Shown piece by piece: positions 24,845-37,481 of a stretch of DNA of 64,000 nucleotides. Each line of letters starts with the position of its first letter. The stretch's first letter is position 1. Origin of the DNA: Eustoma russellianum (taxonomy: Eukaryota > Streptophyta > Magnoliopsida > Gentianales > Gentianaceae). The stretch is from positions 22,642,348 to 22,706,347 of the forward strand of contig AP025057.1 of the NCBI GenBank assembly GCA_036186865.1, in the 5' to 3' direction. A program made the translations under genes and the position numbers. The notes beneath the pieces were generated by a model. The model made no database searches. It saw only the letters and a program-made list of their open reading frames with translations, and was not told where the DNA came from.

Positions 24845-27211
24845 TTTTTTTTTATAAAAGGAATTTTATTGCAAATGAAACCTCACTTATGGCGGAGGAA
24901 ACCTTATTACATCATTGAGTCAGTGTAAGCGAAAAGCGAATGTAAAAAGGTGATAATTTGCATTCTCCAATCATATATGATATGCCCGCATTAAAACCTT
25001 GCCAAGAAAAACCACCCTTGTGGATAAAGCCTTGGCGAAGGAAAAAAGCATACATATTTATATGTTTGGAGTGTCGAAATAAATTATAGCACAATGAAGA
25101 TTCACGTGCTAAGCCACTATACAAAAAAACTTGTCAAGGCAGGATCCCACCATGGAAGAAGTCAAGCTAAAGTTGATTGTAGAGCACCCATAGAAGTTGT
25201 CTCAGCCGTGACGAGCATAAAGATGATCATTCCAGTCCATGCACATGCGAGGAAAATGGATAAGTTAAGCAGGGAGTGAATGCATAAAGCAAACAGTAAG
25301 ACCAATTGAGTGTAAGACGTACCGGGTCTGCCTGCACCCACAAGGTATAGGCAGAATGATGAGATGAATGCCAATCCATATGGAAGACGCGAATAGATCA
25401 TGGGAAGCGCAAGCTTACTGACGAGAGATCTAACGAGACAGCGCCATGCACTAATGAGGGAAGAGGTCAGAGAAGTGTAAGATTGCGTACAAGGATTTAA
25501 CATTAGCCTGCTGAGCCAAGTAGTGAGCCGCCATATTTGCCTCTTGTAAATATGATAAAAGTCCAGTCGATGTAGATGTATTAATGTCTGTAGTAACCTG
25601 AGATGAAGTTCCTGAATACGGATGTTGCCGCGACAAACGGGTTGAAAATCTGAGCACAATCTGATTCAATGATAAGGGATCGATGTAATGGAAGAAAATC
25701 TAATAACCCGAAAACCGCTGCTTGGATTCAGCATCTGAAAGGAGTACTTGTTGGCAAGCAAAAAGAAATTGCCCCCACACAGTAACCAGCGTGGCCTCGC
25801 AAGATAGCACCTCGCTGCATAATGTCTGCCAACCGCTGCCTCGATATTTAACTTTAGTCTTCCTGAAGGCGGAGGATACCAACGCACTATATGAGGACGC
25901 GGAGAATTGAAGTTTGGGGAAACCACAAAAATTGTCGCACCGAAGTTGCTGCCTAGTTTCGTTCCATCTATTTATTTGCTCCACATAGCTATCTCATAAT
26001 GAATGGAGGCCCGAAGAGATGTCATAACAAAAGTGTGCTTCTCACCATATACTAACGATGCTATGTTCGCCAGATGCTATACAGAATAATAGCTGGGACG
26101 ACAATTTTTAAAACTACAAAGAGAGACGAGAACGTAGAGCGATACCACCAATGATGTATATATTGCCGAAGATGTAGCGATGAAGGGGGACAATGTAACT
26201 CATTGTGCAAAGAAATCCCATATTGGACAGACGCTCGTGCAGAACAAAAATACATGATCTACCGTGGCCGATGCTTGCTTGCAAAATGGGCATTGTGTTG
26301 GGCGGGGGAAAAAAGTATACCTACCAATGTAGTCCTCAAATGGTAAGGCAGAGTGGAAAATCCGCCATAGGAATAGTTGAGTGACTGGCGTGTGGCGCTT
26401 TTATACCAAATAAATTTTGTCGAGAGTTGTGTCGGCTGTGTAGAGCGGCAAATATCATAGGCCGTCCGCAAAGTAAACTCCCCTGAGGGCGAAGGTATCC
26501 AACTGATGAGAAATGTGCCTTGGCCTTCAGTCTGAGTGCGACAGAGAGAATGAATTCTACAAATAAACTTCCAAACTAGTGAATCAGGCAGCCTGGGAAG
26601 ATAATCCTGGCGATGATCGTATTTTATGTGCATGTATTTGCTCCAGAGAGTACTACTCTGCTGATAGGACCGCCAAATACGACAATGATAAGCCTGCTTC
26701 TGCAACGTGCTGAGATCACGAAAGTCCCAAACCACCTTCTTCACAGGTGTTGTGATAGAAGTCCAAGCAACCCAATGATGGCCACGTCCCCAATGAAATG
26801 TGGCCATTTTCCTGCCAATAATTTTGATAACTGACTTGGGCAATCCACGTGCGGCAAGGATATGTAATGGCAGAGTCGAAAGCACAGAGCGAAGCAAAAC
26901 GAGACGGCCAGCTGAAGAAAGCAACCAAGAGTGCCAACCATGCAGCCGGTCGTCAATATGTTGCAGTAAGGAAGCACAATACCTAGCACGGTTGATGCCC
27001 TTATGTAAATAAGATCCGAGATATCGAAAAGGCAAACCAACGCATCTCATGCCGAGTAAAGTCTCAAAGCTACGTCGCTGACGCAGTGATACACTTGCCA
27101 AGGGAAATAAACACTGCTTTTTTGAAAATTTACCTTCTGACCCGATGCAGTTTCATATGAGTTAAGAACATATGGAATCAACGTAAATTTCGCTGTGTTC
27201 CCCATAAAAAC
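24845..27211 (-). mobile_element. 5'-truncated plant LINE: RT C-terminus, zinc-binding domain, RNase H
   Basis: Minus-strand LINE whose poly-A tail is the T run at 24,845-24,853. From 5' to 3' it encodes: the end of RT with the post-RT motif FRYLGSYLHKGINRARYC and GRLVLLRSVLSTLPLHIL (26,259-27,101); a zf-RVT-like zinc-binding region (C-x2-C ... H ... C, CPFCK and FLFC, about 26,200-26,300); and an RNase H start (WYPPPSGRLKLNIE, about 25,860). Frames are broken many times. At about 27,211 it meets the inverted Sirevirus gag. It belongs to the same family as the copies at 7,495 and 55,986. Confidence 0.87.
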
Positions 27212-27578
27212 ATGCTTTAACACAAGTCATTTCCACATATCGTGTGCACTTGTGTAATTTGACACATATCCTGCTTCAGAAGTTGTAAGTCCATTCAAAA
27301 ATAATTGCATAGCTTTAGCATTCTTGGACATTTTCTTTTTATCTTCCGATGACCATTCACTTTTATATTTTTCAACCTTTTGTGTGATTCCACTAACTTG
27401 TACAATTTTCATTGAAATGTACGACCCATCTTCAACTATAGGCCATAAATCAATGTCTATAGCCTTAAGAATAAACCTCATTCTTAGTTTTCAATGAACA
27501 ACATTATTACCATCGAAAAAGAGGAGGACGTTGTGTAGACATATCTTCTAACTCACCTTTGTGAGAAACTATGGCCAT
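27212..27578 (-). pseudogene. Sirevirus gag, N-terminal part, inverted relative to its own pol
   Basis: From an ATG near 27,578 the minus strand encodes a Sirevirus gag start (STQRPPLF, AIDIDLWPIVEDGSYIS, NGLTTSEAGYVSNYTSAHDM). It breaks off after a lysine-histidine pair at about 27,212. The next residues of the same gag are on the opposite strand at 28,765 (VKESKIDMLMTE). The uninverted gag at 14,454-16,349 shows both parts in one orientation. A stop follows the HDMWK residues. Confidence 0.88.
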
Positions 27579-27686
27579 TGTATGTACCTTTGAATTGATA
27601 TTAGCATGCCACTTTTAAATATTATTTCTTGGCCTTGTGTTGTTTATACGGTGTTGAATCTTGCTTCTTTGAGTGGTGTAAACCTC

Positions 27687-27698
27687 GCTCTGATACCA
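27687..27698 (-). promoter_or_regulatory. Primer-binding site of the Sirevirus (inverted)
   Basis: Sense strand TGGTATCAGAGC, a perfect initiator-tRNA-Met PBS, one base from the LTR end GGTCCAACA. Confidence 0.92.
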
Positions 27699-27699
27699 T

Positions 27700-28764
27700 T
27701 GTTGGACCGTGCATCTGCAATAAACACCACTAGAGGGGGGTGAATAGTGGTTAGCAGAAATTACACTACTACCCTTGATAAAAATTCCCTTTGAAACAGA
27801 ATCTGAGACTACCTCAGATTCATAACCCGTTTTTGAAAAATTCAAAAATCCTTGTACACAACTCCAAAAATATGAAAATTTCCAGAACATAACTTCAATG
27901 TGTTGAAAAGACTCTGTCCAAAAATTATACAAAAATTAGATTGTTTGATTCTTCAAACAAATAAAAATATTCAGATGGTCGATCTGGACAGAATTGGACA
28001 GGATGTTTGCTGAATTTGGAAAACGTGTTCCTCTTTGAATACTTAACCAAAAAGGTTAAACTTTATGTCAAAACACTCCTAGGATGTCTATTTATGTTTC
28101 CAAAAGGCCCTGACCTTGAACAATTCTTGATTAAAATAGAATTCAAGTTTTCTCAAAACTGGTCAGATTGCAGCCATATTGAGCAGTTATCTTGCAAAGA
28201 CTGAAAGACTAACTTTCCCTTTGCTCTAATCAAGTGACTCTTGTTGCAAATGAATCTAAGAGTCTGAAGTATAACTCCACCAAAAATCACAAATTTGAAA
28301 GTGTTTAGCTATTTTTTAAAAACGTGAGAAGTTGCATGAAAACTTTAGTGAAAAACGACCAGAATGCAGAAATGTTGAAACAAGATAAGAACACCGAGAA
28401 TTTATCCTGGTTCAGTCAATGTGACCTACTCCAGTCCCAAGGAACACCTTTCCTTGAATTTCACTATGGTATGAATCAACTTACAACAAGAACCAAGCTT
28501 GATCCTTGGGTTATACACCAACCCTATTCAGGACTTAGATGAACACCTTCTATGCAACACTTAGTTGCAACAGTTCTACCACCTATTGATGTAGTAGCCT
28601 TATAGAATTGGCTAATCAATCTTATAAATGAAGCTCAAGAGGTTTCTAGCTCAACAAATACAACAAGAACACCTTTGCTACAAAGAATGGAACAAGACCA
28701 ACAAGAAAAAGATGATAGCTAGATAAATCAACAAATGCTTTCAAGTGAGCTTCAAGTGTGTTTT
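27700..28764 (-). repeat. 5' LTR of the Sirevirus, second part (inverted)
   Basis: This segment is the reverse complement of about 35,682-36,738 of the 3' LTR. Together with 21,628-23,123 it accounts for the whole 5' LTR except about 21 bp (35,661-35,681 in the other copy) lost at the breakpoint. Confidence 0.9.
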
Positions 28765-30525
28765 GTGTAAAAGAATCAAAAATAGACATGCTTATGACTG
28801 AATTAGAATCTTTCAAAATGTTGCCAAACGAATCCATAACATCTATGGATTTGAGAATTACTAATATTTTCAATGCCCTTGAAGCTTTAGAAAAAATCAT
28901 TCACCAACAACGAGAAGGTGCAAAAGGTGCTGCGAAGCCTTCTGCTGAATGGAATCCTAAGGTCACAGCAATTGAAGAAACGAAGTCAATCTCTCAGATG
29001 GATGAATTAATCGGTTTCATTTAGAGTATACGAGGTAAACCTAAATCAACGGAAGTCCGAGTCATCTAAATCATCAGGTTAGTCAATAGCTTTCAAATCA
29101 ACTGAATCACCTACAAATAATGATGATAGTAATAGTGATATGAACTAGACGATGACTTGATATTGATAGATAGAAAACTTAGAAAGTTTTTTAAACGTCC
29201 TAATTAGAATAGACAACGATCTTTTCTTCTTCTTCTTCTTCTTCTTCTTCTTCTTCTCAACGAGGAAAATAACGCTATAAATGGTATAATAAGAGTTAAA
29301 ATATTCTGAATACGGTCAAAAAAGACACATCTCTTATGATTGTCCGACAAAGAAAAAGGCCAACAACAATAATAATAGTAACAATAAAAAAGGAAAGGAG
29401 ACGCAAAAATAAAAGGCAAGGAGGACCAAGCCAAGGAAAGGCAAACGAGCAATGAAGGTGAGCACATGGAGCGACTCATCCAACTCAGAATCCGACACTG
29501 AGGAAGCTCAAGTCTGCTTCGTATCCAACGAGGTAAGTTCTTCTGATGATGATGATTCTGATAGTGACATGACATTTAATGAAATGTAGGATTTTAAGAA
29601 TGAATGCTCACTGTAAGAGGCTCTCTAAAGAAAAGAAGAAACTAATTGAAGAAAATGACAAGTTGAAGACGTCCAACTTGGAGTTTTCCGATCAATTAGA
29701 ATATTTTAAACAAGAGTCTACTAATACTCTTGATTCTTTAGAGATTAAAATTGAATCATATAGGAAAAATGAAACATACACTAAAAACAGAAAATAACAT
29801 GTTGAAATCTAAGGTAGAAAGTTGTGAAAATGAAATAGTACAACTTAAATCTTCCAAACTTACCTTAGAAAAAATGTTAGAACAATTTAAATCTGGTGCA
29901 ATATGTTAGATACACTTATATCATCTCAAAAATATGGAAACGATAAAACCGGGTTAGGCTATAATGAAGAAAATGTAAAGTAGATAAAAAGGCTAAGTTT
30001 GTCTCATCAAGTACTAAACAACCTTATAAAGAAAATTCAACTTTGCCTTGCTACATCTTCTTCTACTCCTTCTTCTGTTATTCTAAGGCAAAAATATAAC
30101 ACGTACCCACAAATGTACACACATATAAACGTGCAACTAGGCAAAACTTTGCATCTAGACAACCTAGAAATCATGCCTACATGTATACAAATGCAATTAG
30201 ACATAATAAAATGCATCCAACTAATTATGAACCTAAGTATAGGCAACACACTCATATAAGTCGTATAAAAATGCATATGAGCATACATACATGGCATCAT
30301 ATAAGAAACAAAATCACATGCCTTATACACACTATCAAAATCGGCCATCCTATAATAATTATCAACCAAGGCACACATGTATAAAAATGCATCTTCACTT
30401 AAGTGGAATGATCATGTATATGCTAATCCTTCTTATTTTTCTAATTATAACATGCTAAAAATGTGCCTAGAAGGTATGTCAAAGTTTGGATACCTAAGGG
30501 ATATCTAAACAAGGATGGTTGCCCC
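28765..30525 (+). pseudogene. Sirevirus gag, C-terminal part
   Basis: It resumes in the middle of the UBN2-type gag core (VKESKIDMLMTELESFKMLP). Then come a zinc-knuckle remnant (GQKRHISYDCP, first cysteines lost, about 29,310), an acidic/serine stretch (about 29,460-29,580), a coiled coil (LSKEKKKLIEENDKLKTSN, 29,579-29,797), a SSQKYGNDKTGLGY motif near 29,930, and VWIPKGYLNKDG at about 30,490. The same motifs occur in order in the gag-only element. There are numerous stops and frameshifts, and a (CTT)n microsatellite has expanded inside it (29,225-29,257). Confidence 0.87.
29225..29257. repeat. (CTT)n microsatellite inside gag
   Basis: About eleven CTT units, placed where the gag-only relative has its linker before the zinc knuckle. 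Confidence 0.9.
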
Positions 30526-30599
30526 TAACATTCAAGGACCCAAGTTAAAGGGTACCTAAAACTTTGTCTTCATTGTAGGAAAAACGCAAGGAATGCAAG

Positions 30600-33500
30600 A
30601 AGGAGGCAAAGTAAAATAATCTAAAAACTAAATGATTTTTAGATAGTAGATGTTCAAGGCATATGACGGGCAAACCCCAAACTATTTACCGAGTTGGAAC
30701 ATATCAAAAATAGAGGAAAGTAACATTTGGTGACAACAACAAAGGGCAAGTTGTTGGAAAAGGAACAATTGGGGACCCTAACGCATTTCAAATACAAAAT
30801 GTGTTGCTAGTGAGTAATCTTTCTTATAATTTATTAAGTATTTCTCAACTTATAGATTGCGGATATAATGTCTCTTTTCTTCCCAATTCATGTGATATAA
30901 TAAATGAAAAAAAGGAGAAATTGTTTTAAAGGAAATAGGGATGGTAATATTTATACTCTTACCTTAGATACATGTTAGATGCTAAAGTTAAGTGTTTAAT
31001 ATCACATGACTTAGATGTGAATTTATGGCCATAGAAGATTAGGCCATATAGGAATTTCAACCATTAAGAAATTATCTAAGAAGAATTTAATTAGAGGAAT
31101 GCCTAAGTTAGACTTAGATAATTTTCAAATGTGTGAAACATGTATTAAAGGAAAACACATTAAAGAACATAAAACCGAAACATGAAGTGAGTACTAGTCA
31201 TGTACTAGAATGCTTCACTTAGATTATTTGGACCAAGTAGGATAAGAAATCTAGGTGGGTACTACTATGTGTGTGTCATAGTAGATGATTACTCACACTA
31301 CCCATAGACATTGTTCTTAACACACAAAGACGATGCTCCATTGGCAATCGAAAATCTTATTAAGCAACTTGAAAATATATACGAAGCAATGTTAATAAAG
31401 AATTAGAAGTGATAGAGGTGGAGAATTTAAAACAAAGATATAATCAAGTTTTGCGAATTACATAGAATTAACATGAATTCTTACCACGTTAGAAACCACA
31501 ACTCATATAGAGTTGTTGAACGTAAAATAGAACAATTCAAAAGTTGCTAGAACAATGTTATGTGAAAGTAAATTACCACAATATTTATGGGTTTGAAGCT
31601 GTTAGTTGTGCATGTTATATTATAAATAGGCTTTCTATTAGAAAGAAATTGAATATAAACACCTTATGAATTGTTAAACAATAGACAACCTTAAAGTAGA
31701 TTATCTTAAAGTTTTTGGTTGTTGTAAATGTTTTGTGTGAACACTAAGGATTAATCTAGACAAGTTTGAACAAAAGTCTATTGAATGCATATTTGTTGGT
31801 TATTCAACTAACTCAAGAGCATATAGGTGTTATAATCGTGCATCTAGAAAAATAATTGAATCTACACATGTGAATTCAATGAAAATGCATGCTTTGAAAT
31901 TAGTGATAAAACTCAGCATAAACAAGAAAATAATTTTGAAAATATGTTTGATGATGATGATATATTTACTTGAACCAGTACTTGATCATTTAGAACCAAC
32001 TCCCCATGAACAAGACATGCATGAACCCTTAGATGAAATAATGAAGAGATTTTTCAATTGGAAGATAATACAACTACCTTATAAGATTATTCAATTGTAT
32101 ACGACAATGTTCACACTAATCAAACATTTGAACAAGATGAGGGTTTGACCCTAGTCAACCTAGGAATTAATGGCACCATAAAGAGTTAATTATTGGGGAT
32201 CCAAGTGTTGGGGTTAGAAACACGCGGAGAAACATAAGTCAACTTGAAGCGCATAGCTTAATCTCACACTTAGAACCTAAGAATGTAAAGAAAGTCTTAG
32301 GTGATATATCATGGATAGATGCCATGCATGAGGAGATTAAATCAATTTACAAGGAAACAACGTGTGGGATTTAGTACCTAAACCCGAAAATAAGTCTATA
32401 GTAGGAACGACATGGGTTGTTTAGGAATAAAATAGATGAACAAAGAAACATCACACAGAATAAGGCTAGGCTAGTCGCACAAGGTTATAATCAACAAGAA
32501 GGAATAGATTATGAAGAAACCCTTTTGCACCCGTTGCACGACTAGAAGCAATTAGATTGTTACTTGCTATTGCAAGTTGCTAAACTCTTCCAAATGGATG
32601 TCAAGAGTGCGTTCTTGGATGGATACATCCAAGAAGAGGTGTTTGTGAAACAACCCCCTAGATTCAAAGATCCCAAGAATCCTAACCATGTGTAGAAGCT
32701 TAAGAAAGCTTTATATGGTTTGAAACAAGCTCCAAGAGCTTGGTACGATAGATTTGCAAACTTTCTTAATGCAAATAATTATCAAAGGAGAACATAGACA
32801 ACACGTTATTCCTGAGAAGAAAAGATAATGACTTGTTAATAGTTCAAATATACGTAGATGACATCATCTTTGGTTCAACCAACCCTACCTTAGTAAAAGA
32901 CTTCGAAGAGTGTATGAAGTTAGAATTTGAAATGTCAATGGTAAGAGAGTTGAACTATTTCTTAGGACTACAAATCAAACAAACCCCTCAAGGAATCCAC
33001 ATTAGCCAGCTTAAGTATGTCAATGATATGATTAAGAAGTTTGGCTTTGAAGAGTTGAAACCAACATCTACCCATATGAGCATGAGCACCAAACTAGATA
33101 AGGATGAAAATGGTAAACCTTTTGATGACACACTATATAGGTCTATGATTGGATCACTGTTATACTTAACCACATCAAGACCTGACATCATGTTTTGTGT
33201 GTGTATGTGTGCTAGATTTCAATCTTGTCCTAAAGTCTCACACTACAATGCGGTGAAAAAGATCTTTAGATATCTTAAACACACATCTCACTTAGGACTT
33301 TGGTATGATAGAAACGCTAAGTTGGAATTATATGCATATAGTGATGCTGATTATGGTGGTTGCAAATTAGATAGAAAATCCACTAGCAGTACGTGTCAAT
33401 TCATAGGAACCAACTTGATCTCTTGGTTTTCCAAAAAGCAAGCTAGTGTAGCTCTTTCTACCACTGAAGCCGAGTATATAGCCTTAAGCTTATGCACTAC

Positions 33501-33799
33501 CCAAATACTTTGTCTTAAATAACAACTTAGTGATTTTGGCATTAAAATGAATAAGATTCCAATTTTTTGTGATATCACAAGTGCGATCAATCTTTCTCGG
33601 AATCCGGGTACTTCATTCTAAGGCCAAACACATTGAGGTACGATACCATTTTCTTCGAGATCATGTTCAAAGTAGGGATATAACCATAGATCATGTAAGA
33701 ACTGATCACCAAATAGCTGATATCTTCACCAACCCCTTAATCAAGCCAATTTTGATTACGGCCAAGTTAGGAAAAATGACTTACGAAACCGTTGCATAA
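30600..33799 (+). pseudogene. Sirevirus pol: protease, integrase, RT, RNase H
   Basis: Degenerate copia polyprotein. The protease site region is recognisable (SRHMTG), with the active-site D-S-G glycine codon changed to AGA (Arg) at 30,648-30,650. The GAG-pre-integrase HxxLGH zinc motif is near 31,030-31,050 (RRLGHIGISTIKKL), followed by CETCIKGKH. The integrase core is heavily broken (31,200-31,870). RT restarts around 32,580 (MDVKSAFLDGYIQEEVF) and is open from 32,833 with IYVDDIIFGST, then RNase H SDADYGGCKLDRKST and TEAEYIAL. A stop at 33,520-33,522 and a frameshift separate the last part (KHIEVRYHFLRDHV, 33,569-33,799). Confidence 0.88.
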
Positions 33800-33824
33800 T
33801 TCTATCTTTTCCATGATTTGAAAA

Positions 33825-34159
33825 ATAAAGGGGGAGATAGAATAAGAACATGATTTTAGTTGGTAAGTCATGATTTGGTTGGTTGAATAATATGCTGAGT
33901 TTCAATTGGTATACGTTTTGGAGCATAGGTTAAGGGGAGAGAGTATAATTTGAGGGGGAGCACATGAATACATAAGAATTGATGAAAACAATTGGTAATT
34001 AGTTGGTAATTAGTTTTTAAAACAATTGGTACAAATTTGGTGTGATGAACAATTAGTAATTGGTGAGGTATTTGGTAGATTTATGATAAACAATGGATAA
34101 AGAGTTTGTGACATTAAATCATGTTAGGTTATTTTGAAAATCATCCAAAAGGGGGAGAA
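33825..34159 (+). promoter_or_regulatory. Multiple polypurine tracts of the Sirevirus
   Basis: AAAGGGGGAGATAG (about 33,828), AGGGGAGAGAG (about 33,934), GAGGGGGAGC (about 33,951) and AAAAGGGGGAGAA touching the LTR. This is the mPPT arrangement characteristic of Sireviruses. Confidence 0.85.
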
Positions 34160-36738
34160 TGTTGAAAAATATGTTTGGATAATTTTCAAAGTCATGATTA
34201 TAAGTGGTAAATACTTAAAAATATTATACATGGTGCTATATGTGATTAAAAGTTGAAAAAAGTCGAAAAGTTTACATCGATCTCTCAGGTTGTTGCACTT
34301 CGATCGATCGATGTACTTCGATCCCTCACATCGATTGATCTATGTAAGGCAGTGAAAGTTCAAGACCTTACTGTCAGACATCGATCTCTAAACCTGAGAC
34401 ACATCGATTGATCGATGTACATTGAACCCTCACTTCGATCGATCGATGTAGGTCAGAGACAAATTCTGAAACTCACTGTGAGACATCGATCTCTGAAGCT
34501 GAGGCACTTTGATCGATCGATGTCTAGGGTTTTTAGAAATATTTTTCTAAAATGTGATAAAGTGGTTTTTTACATTTGTACATAATTTATACATGTTCAT
34601 TATATGAATATTATGTGTTTTTTATGTTTATAAATACATTGTGACTAATGTGCCTTGGAAGTTTCTACAACTTACCAAAAGGGCAAATTGGTATTTTGAG
34701 TTTTGTAGGAACATGGTACGGTGGAAATAATTCAAGGACATATCCTTATCTTATTCATCATGACAAAGGTGTTTTAATATTCATTTTGACCATCAGGATC
34801 ATTTCTGGAGTTTTCTCTCACATGGGGCATTTTGGTCATTTTCACCTCGAGAATATTTTTGGTATTTTCACTCAAGGAATCCCTTGAGTATATTCTTATC
34901 ATCATTCTGGAGTTGATTTGTGATTATTTTGATGATAATATGGTAGCTTTATATTATTTCTCTCACATGATGATATTATTGACTATAGCGGTATATGTGA
35001 TGAGTTGTGATGTCTCATTCTATTTCTTTTCTTGAAGACTCTTTTATATATGTTATTGGAGAAACTTATCATCATATTTCATAGAATATAAATGTGTTCA
35101 AGGTGTGCAAATGATCAAACATACAAGAAGAAATTATGGAAATTTTGGTGTTAATGTGACATAATCTTGTCAATTATTATTCGGTGATTGCTTCTTCAAA
35201 AATCTGAGTTGATACACATTTATGCGATCCTCAAGACGTGTATAAACATGTGGAAATTATGTGTAATTCATTTTATAGTTTGGTGACAAGTGGACCAACC
35301 AAAAAGAAGCTATTCGCCAACTTGGAAAAGTTTGACTTAGTAGCCAACGGCTACTTGCCTATCTTTGGAGCTGTTTTTGATTTGAAATTGTCAAAGCCTC
35401 ACATGCCTATTCTTTTGCAAGGAGTTGAGGTTATTTTGGTGGCATGATCCTCTCTTATTATCTTTATTTTGCAAAGGATAATCAAGACTATTCTAGGTGA
35501 AAAAATCGGCCAACATTATAGTGCCAAGGTGGACCAATCATTTGCTTTATGTTGCCAAGTGTACAAAGCCAACCAATGATGTGAAGACACTTAAGATTGA
35601 TGATGAAGATGGTGACACATGTGCATTCTTATCTCCAAGCCTCACTTCACACTATAAATAGGAGGCAATGGTGAAGAAGATAAAACACACTTGAAGCTCA
35701 CTTGAAACCATTTGTTGATTTGTCTAGCTATCATCTTCTTGTTGTTGTTCTTCCATTATTTGCAGCAAAGGTGTTCTTGTTGTATTTGTTGAGCTAAAGC
35801 CTCTTGAGATTCATTTGTAAGATTGATTAGCCAATTCTATAAGGCTACATCAATATGTGGTAGAGGTGTTGCAACTAAGTGTTGCATAGAAGGTGTTCAT
35901 CCAAGTCTTGAATAGGGTTGGTGTATAACCCAATGATCAAGCTTGGTTTTTGTTGTAAGTTGATTAATATCACAGCGAAATCCAAGGAATGGTGTTCCTT
36001 GGGACTGGAGTAGGTCACATTGACCAAACCAGGATAAATTCTCGGTGTTCTCATCTCGTTTTCTACATTTCTGCATTCTGCCCGTTTTTCACTACAGTTT
36101 TCACACAACTTCTCAAGTTTTGAAAAAATAGCTAAACATCTTCAAAATTTGTGATTTTTGGTAGAGTTATACTTTAGATTGTTAAATTTCATTTGAAACA
36201 AAAATCACTTGATTTGAGAAAGGGGAAATTAGTCTTTCAGTCTTTGCAAGATAACTGCTTCAATCTGGCTGCAATCTGACCAGTTTCGGGAAAATTTAAA
36301 TTCTGTTTTAATCAAGAATTGTTCAAGGTCAGGACCTTTTGGAAACATAAAATAGACATCCTAAGGAGTGTTTTGACATAAAGTTAAACCTTTTTGGTTA
36401 AGTATTCAAAGAGAAACACGTTTTCCAAATTCAACAACACTCTATCCAATTCTGTCCAGATTGACCATCTGAATCTTTTTATTTGTTGAAGGGTTTATTT
36501 TTGTATAATGTTTGGACAGAGTCTTGTCAACTCATTGAAGTTAAGTTCTAGAAATTTTCATAATTTTTGGAGTTGTGTATAAGGAATTTTTGAATTTTTC
36601 AAAAACGGGTTCTGAATTTGAGGTAGTCTCAGATTCTGTTTTCAAACGGGATTTTTATCAAGGGTAGTAGTGTAATTTCCGCTAACCACTATTCACCTCC
36701 CCCCTCTAGTGATGTTTATTGCAGGTGTACGTCCGACA
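34160..36738 (+). repeat. 3' LTR of the Sirevirus
   Basis: A complete 2579-bp LTR, TGTTGAAAAATATG to GTCCGACA, followed by TSD ATACT. It contains the CGATCGATCG array (34,273-34,524) and the Sirevirus-wide block GGACTGGAGTAGG...AACCAGGATAAA (36,004-36,040). Reading frames within it carry no domain. Confidence 0.93.
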
Positions 36739-36743
36739 ATACT

Positions 36744-37480
36744 GTCCATATATGGTTGGATGTTTATAAGGTCCCCAAATGTCCATATCTGCAAGATCAA
36801 ATGTATGATGAGAAACATACAAAGAAATTGGGAAAGGAAGCCTTTTCATTTTGGCCAATGGACAGATTTTACTAAAATCCTCACAGCTAGAGTCTACAAC
36901 ATCAGAATTATTCTATGGATTTCTCTTATTCTTACCAAAAGAGGGATGTCCGAGTCTGTAATGCCAGATCTTGAACAAAGAAGTTTGGGATACAGCAGCA
37001 GCAGAAGGAGTAGTAGCAACAGGAATAGAGGACTGTAGCTGGGTCAATTGATTTATGTGTACCATGGAGATAGTAAAGCCCATGATGTGGTTCAGTTGAA
37101 CCAATCAACTTCCTGGAAAGATGATCCTGGAGCAAAGCGGTTGTGCCATAAAATTGAATAAGCACAGATAATGAAGCAATCAATACTGGTGGAAAGAATA
37201 TTAAAAGAGAAAGAGGGGTACAAAGAGGACATTACCAAATACAAGTCCAGAAGTAACTTGAACCTCACCAATATGTGTGGATGGCACTGTATGATTGTTA
37301 GGCAATTTGATGACTGTATGATGCAAAAGCTTGTATGATGAGAAAAATTTTAAGGAACATGCAATATAATTTGGGGCACCTGAGTATAAGATCTATACAA
37401 TTTATATTATTATTTGAGCAATTTCCTTTCTCTTTTCAGCTTAAGCAGCCACACATCAGCATGAGAGGCACTACAAGGCA
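36744..37480 (-). pseudogene. Ty1/copia protease and integrase N-terminus (upstream half of the Ale/Retrofit-like element)
   Basis: Minus strand, upstream of the fragment at 19,455-21,627. The protease region (about 37,200-37,410) has the motif order of copia proteases, but the catalytic Asp of D-S-G reads Tyr (YSGAPNYIACS). The GAG-pre-integrase zinc motif follows (IWHYRLGHPSFGK, about 36,950-36,990), then the start of the integrase (WGPYKHPTIYG) at the Sirevirus insertion point. Frames are broken. Confidence 0.85.
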
Positions 37481-37481
37481 C

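Larger units (their letters stand above)
21628..36738 (+). mobile_element. Sirevirus (Ty1/copia) insertion of 15.1 kb, internally inverted
   Basis: A plus-strand Sirevirus inserted into an older copia element and flanked by a perfect TSD ATACT. The 5' LTR starts CGTTGAGCAATATG (T to C at the first base); the 3' LTR runs TGTTGAAAAATATG to GTCCGACA. Between them are gag, pol and mPPTs. The segment from about 23,124 to 28,764 is inverted. It contains the second part of the 5' LTR, the PBS and the first part of gag, all on the minus strand, plus about 4.1 kb of foreign LINE and gypsy-LTR sequence. Confidence 0.88.

Noticed and set aside
24820..27225. Shared CTTTAACAC near both ends of the LINE as a TSD
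   Set aside because: On the left it is about 25 bp from the poly-A tail and separated by other sequence, so it cannot be a target-primed TSD.
33822..34160. Possible envelope-like gene between pol and 3' LTR of the Sirevirus
   Set aside because: Only about 340 bp containing polypurine tracts; no reading frame or membrane segment.
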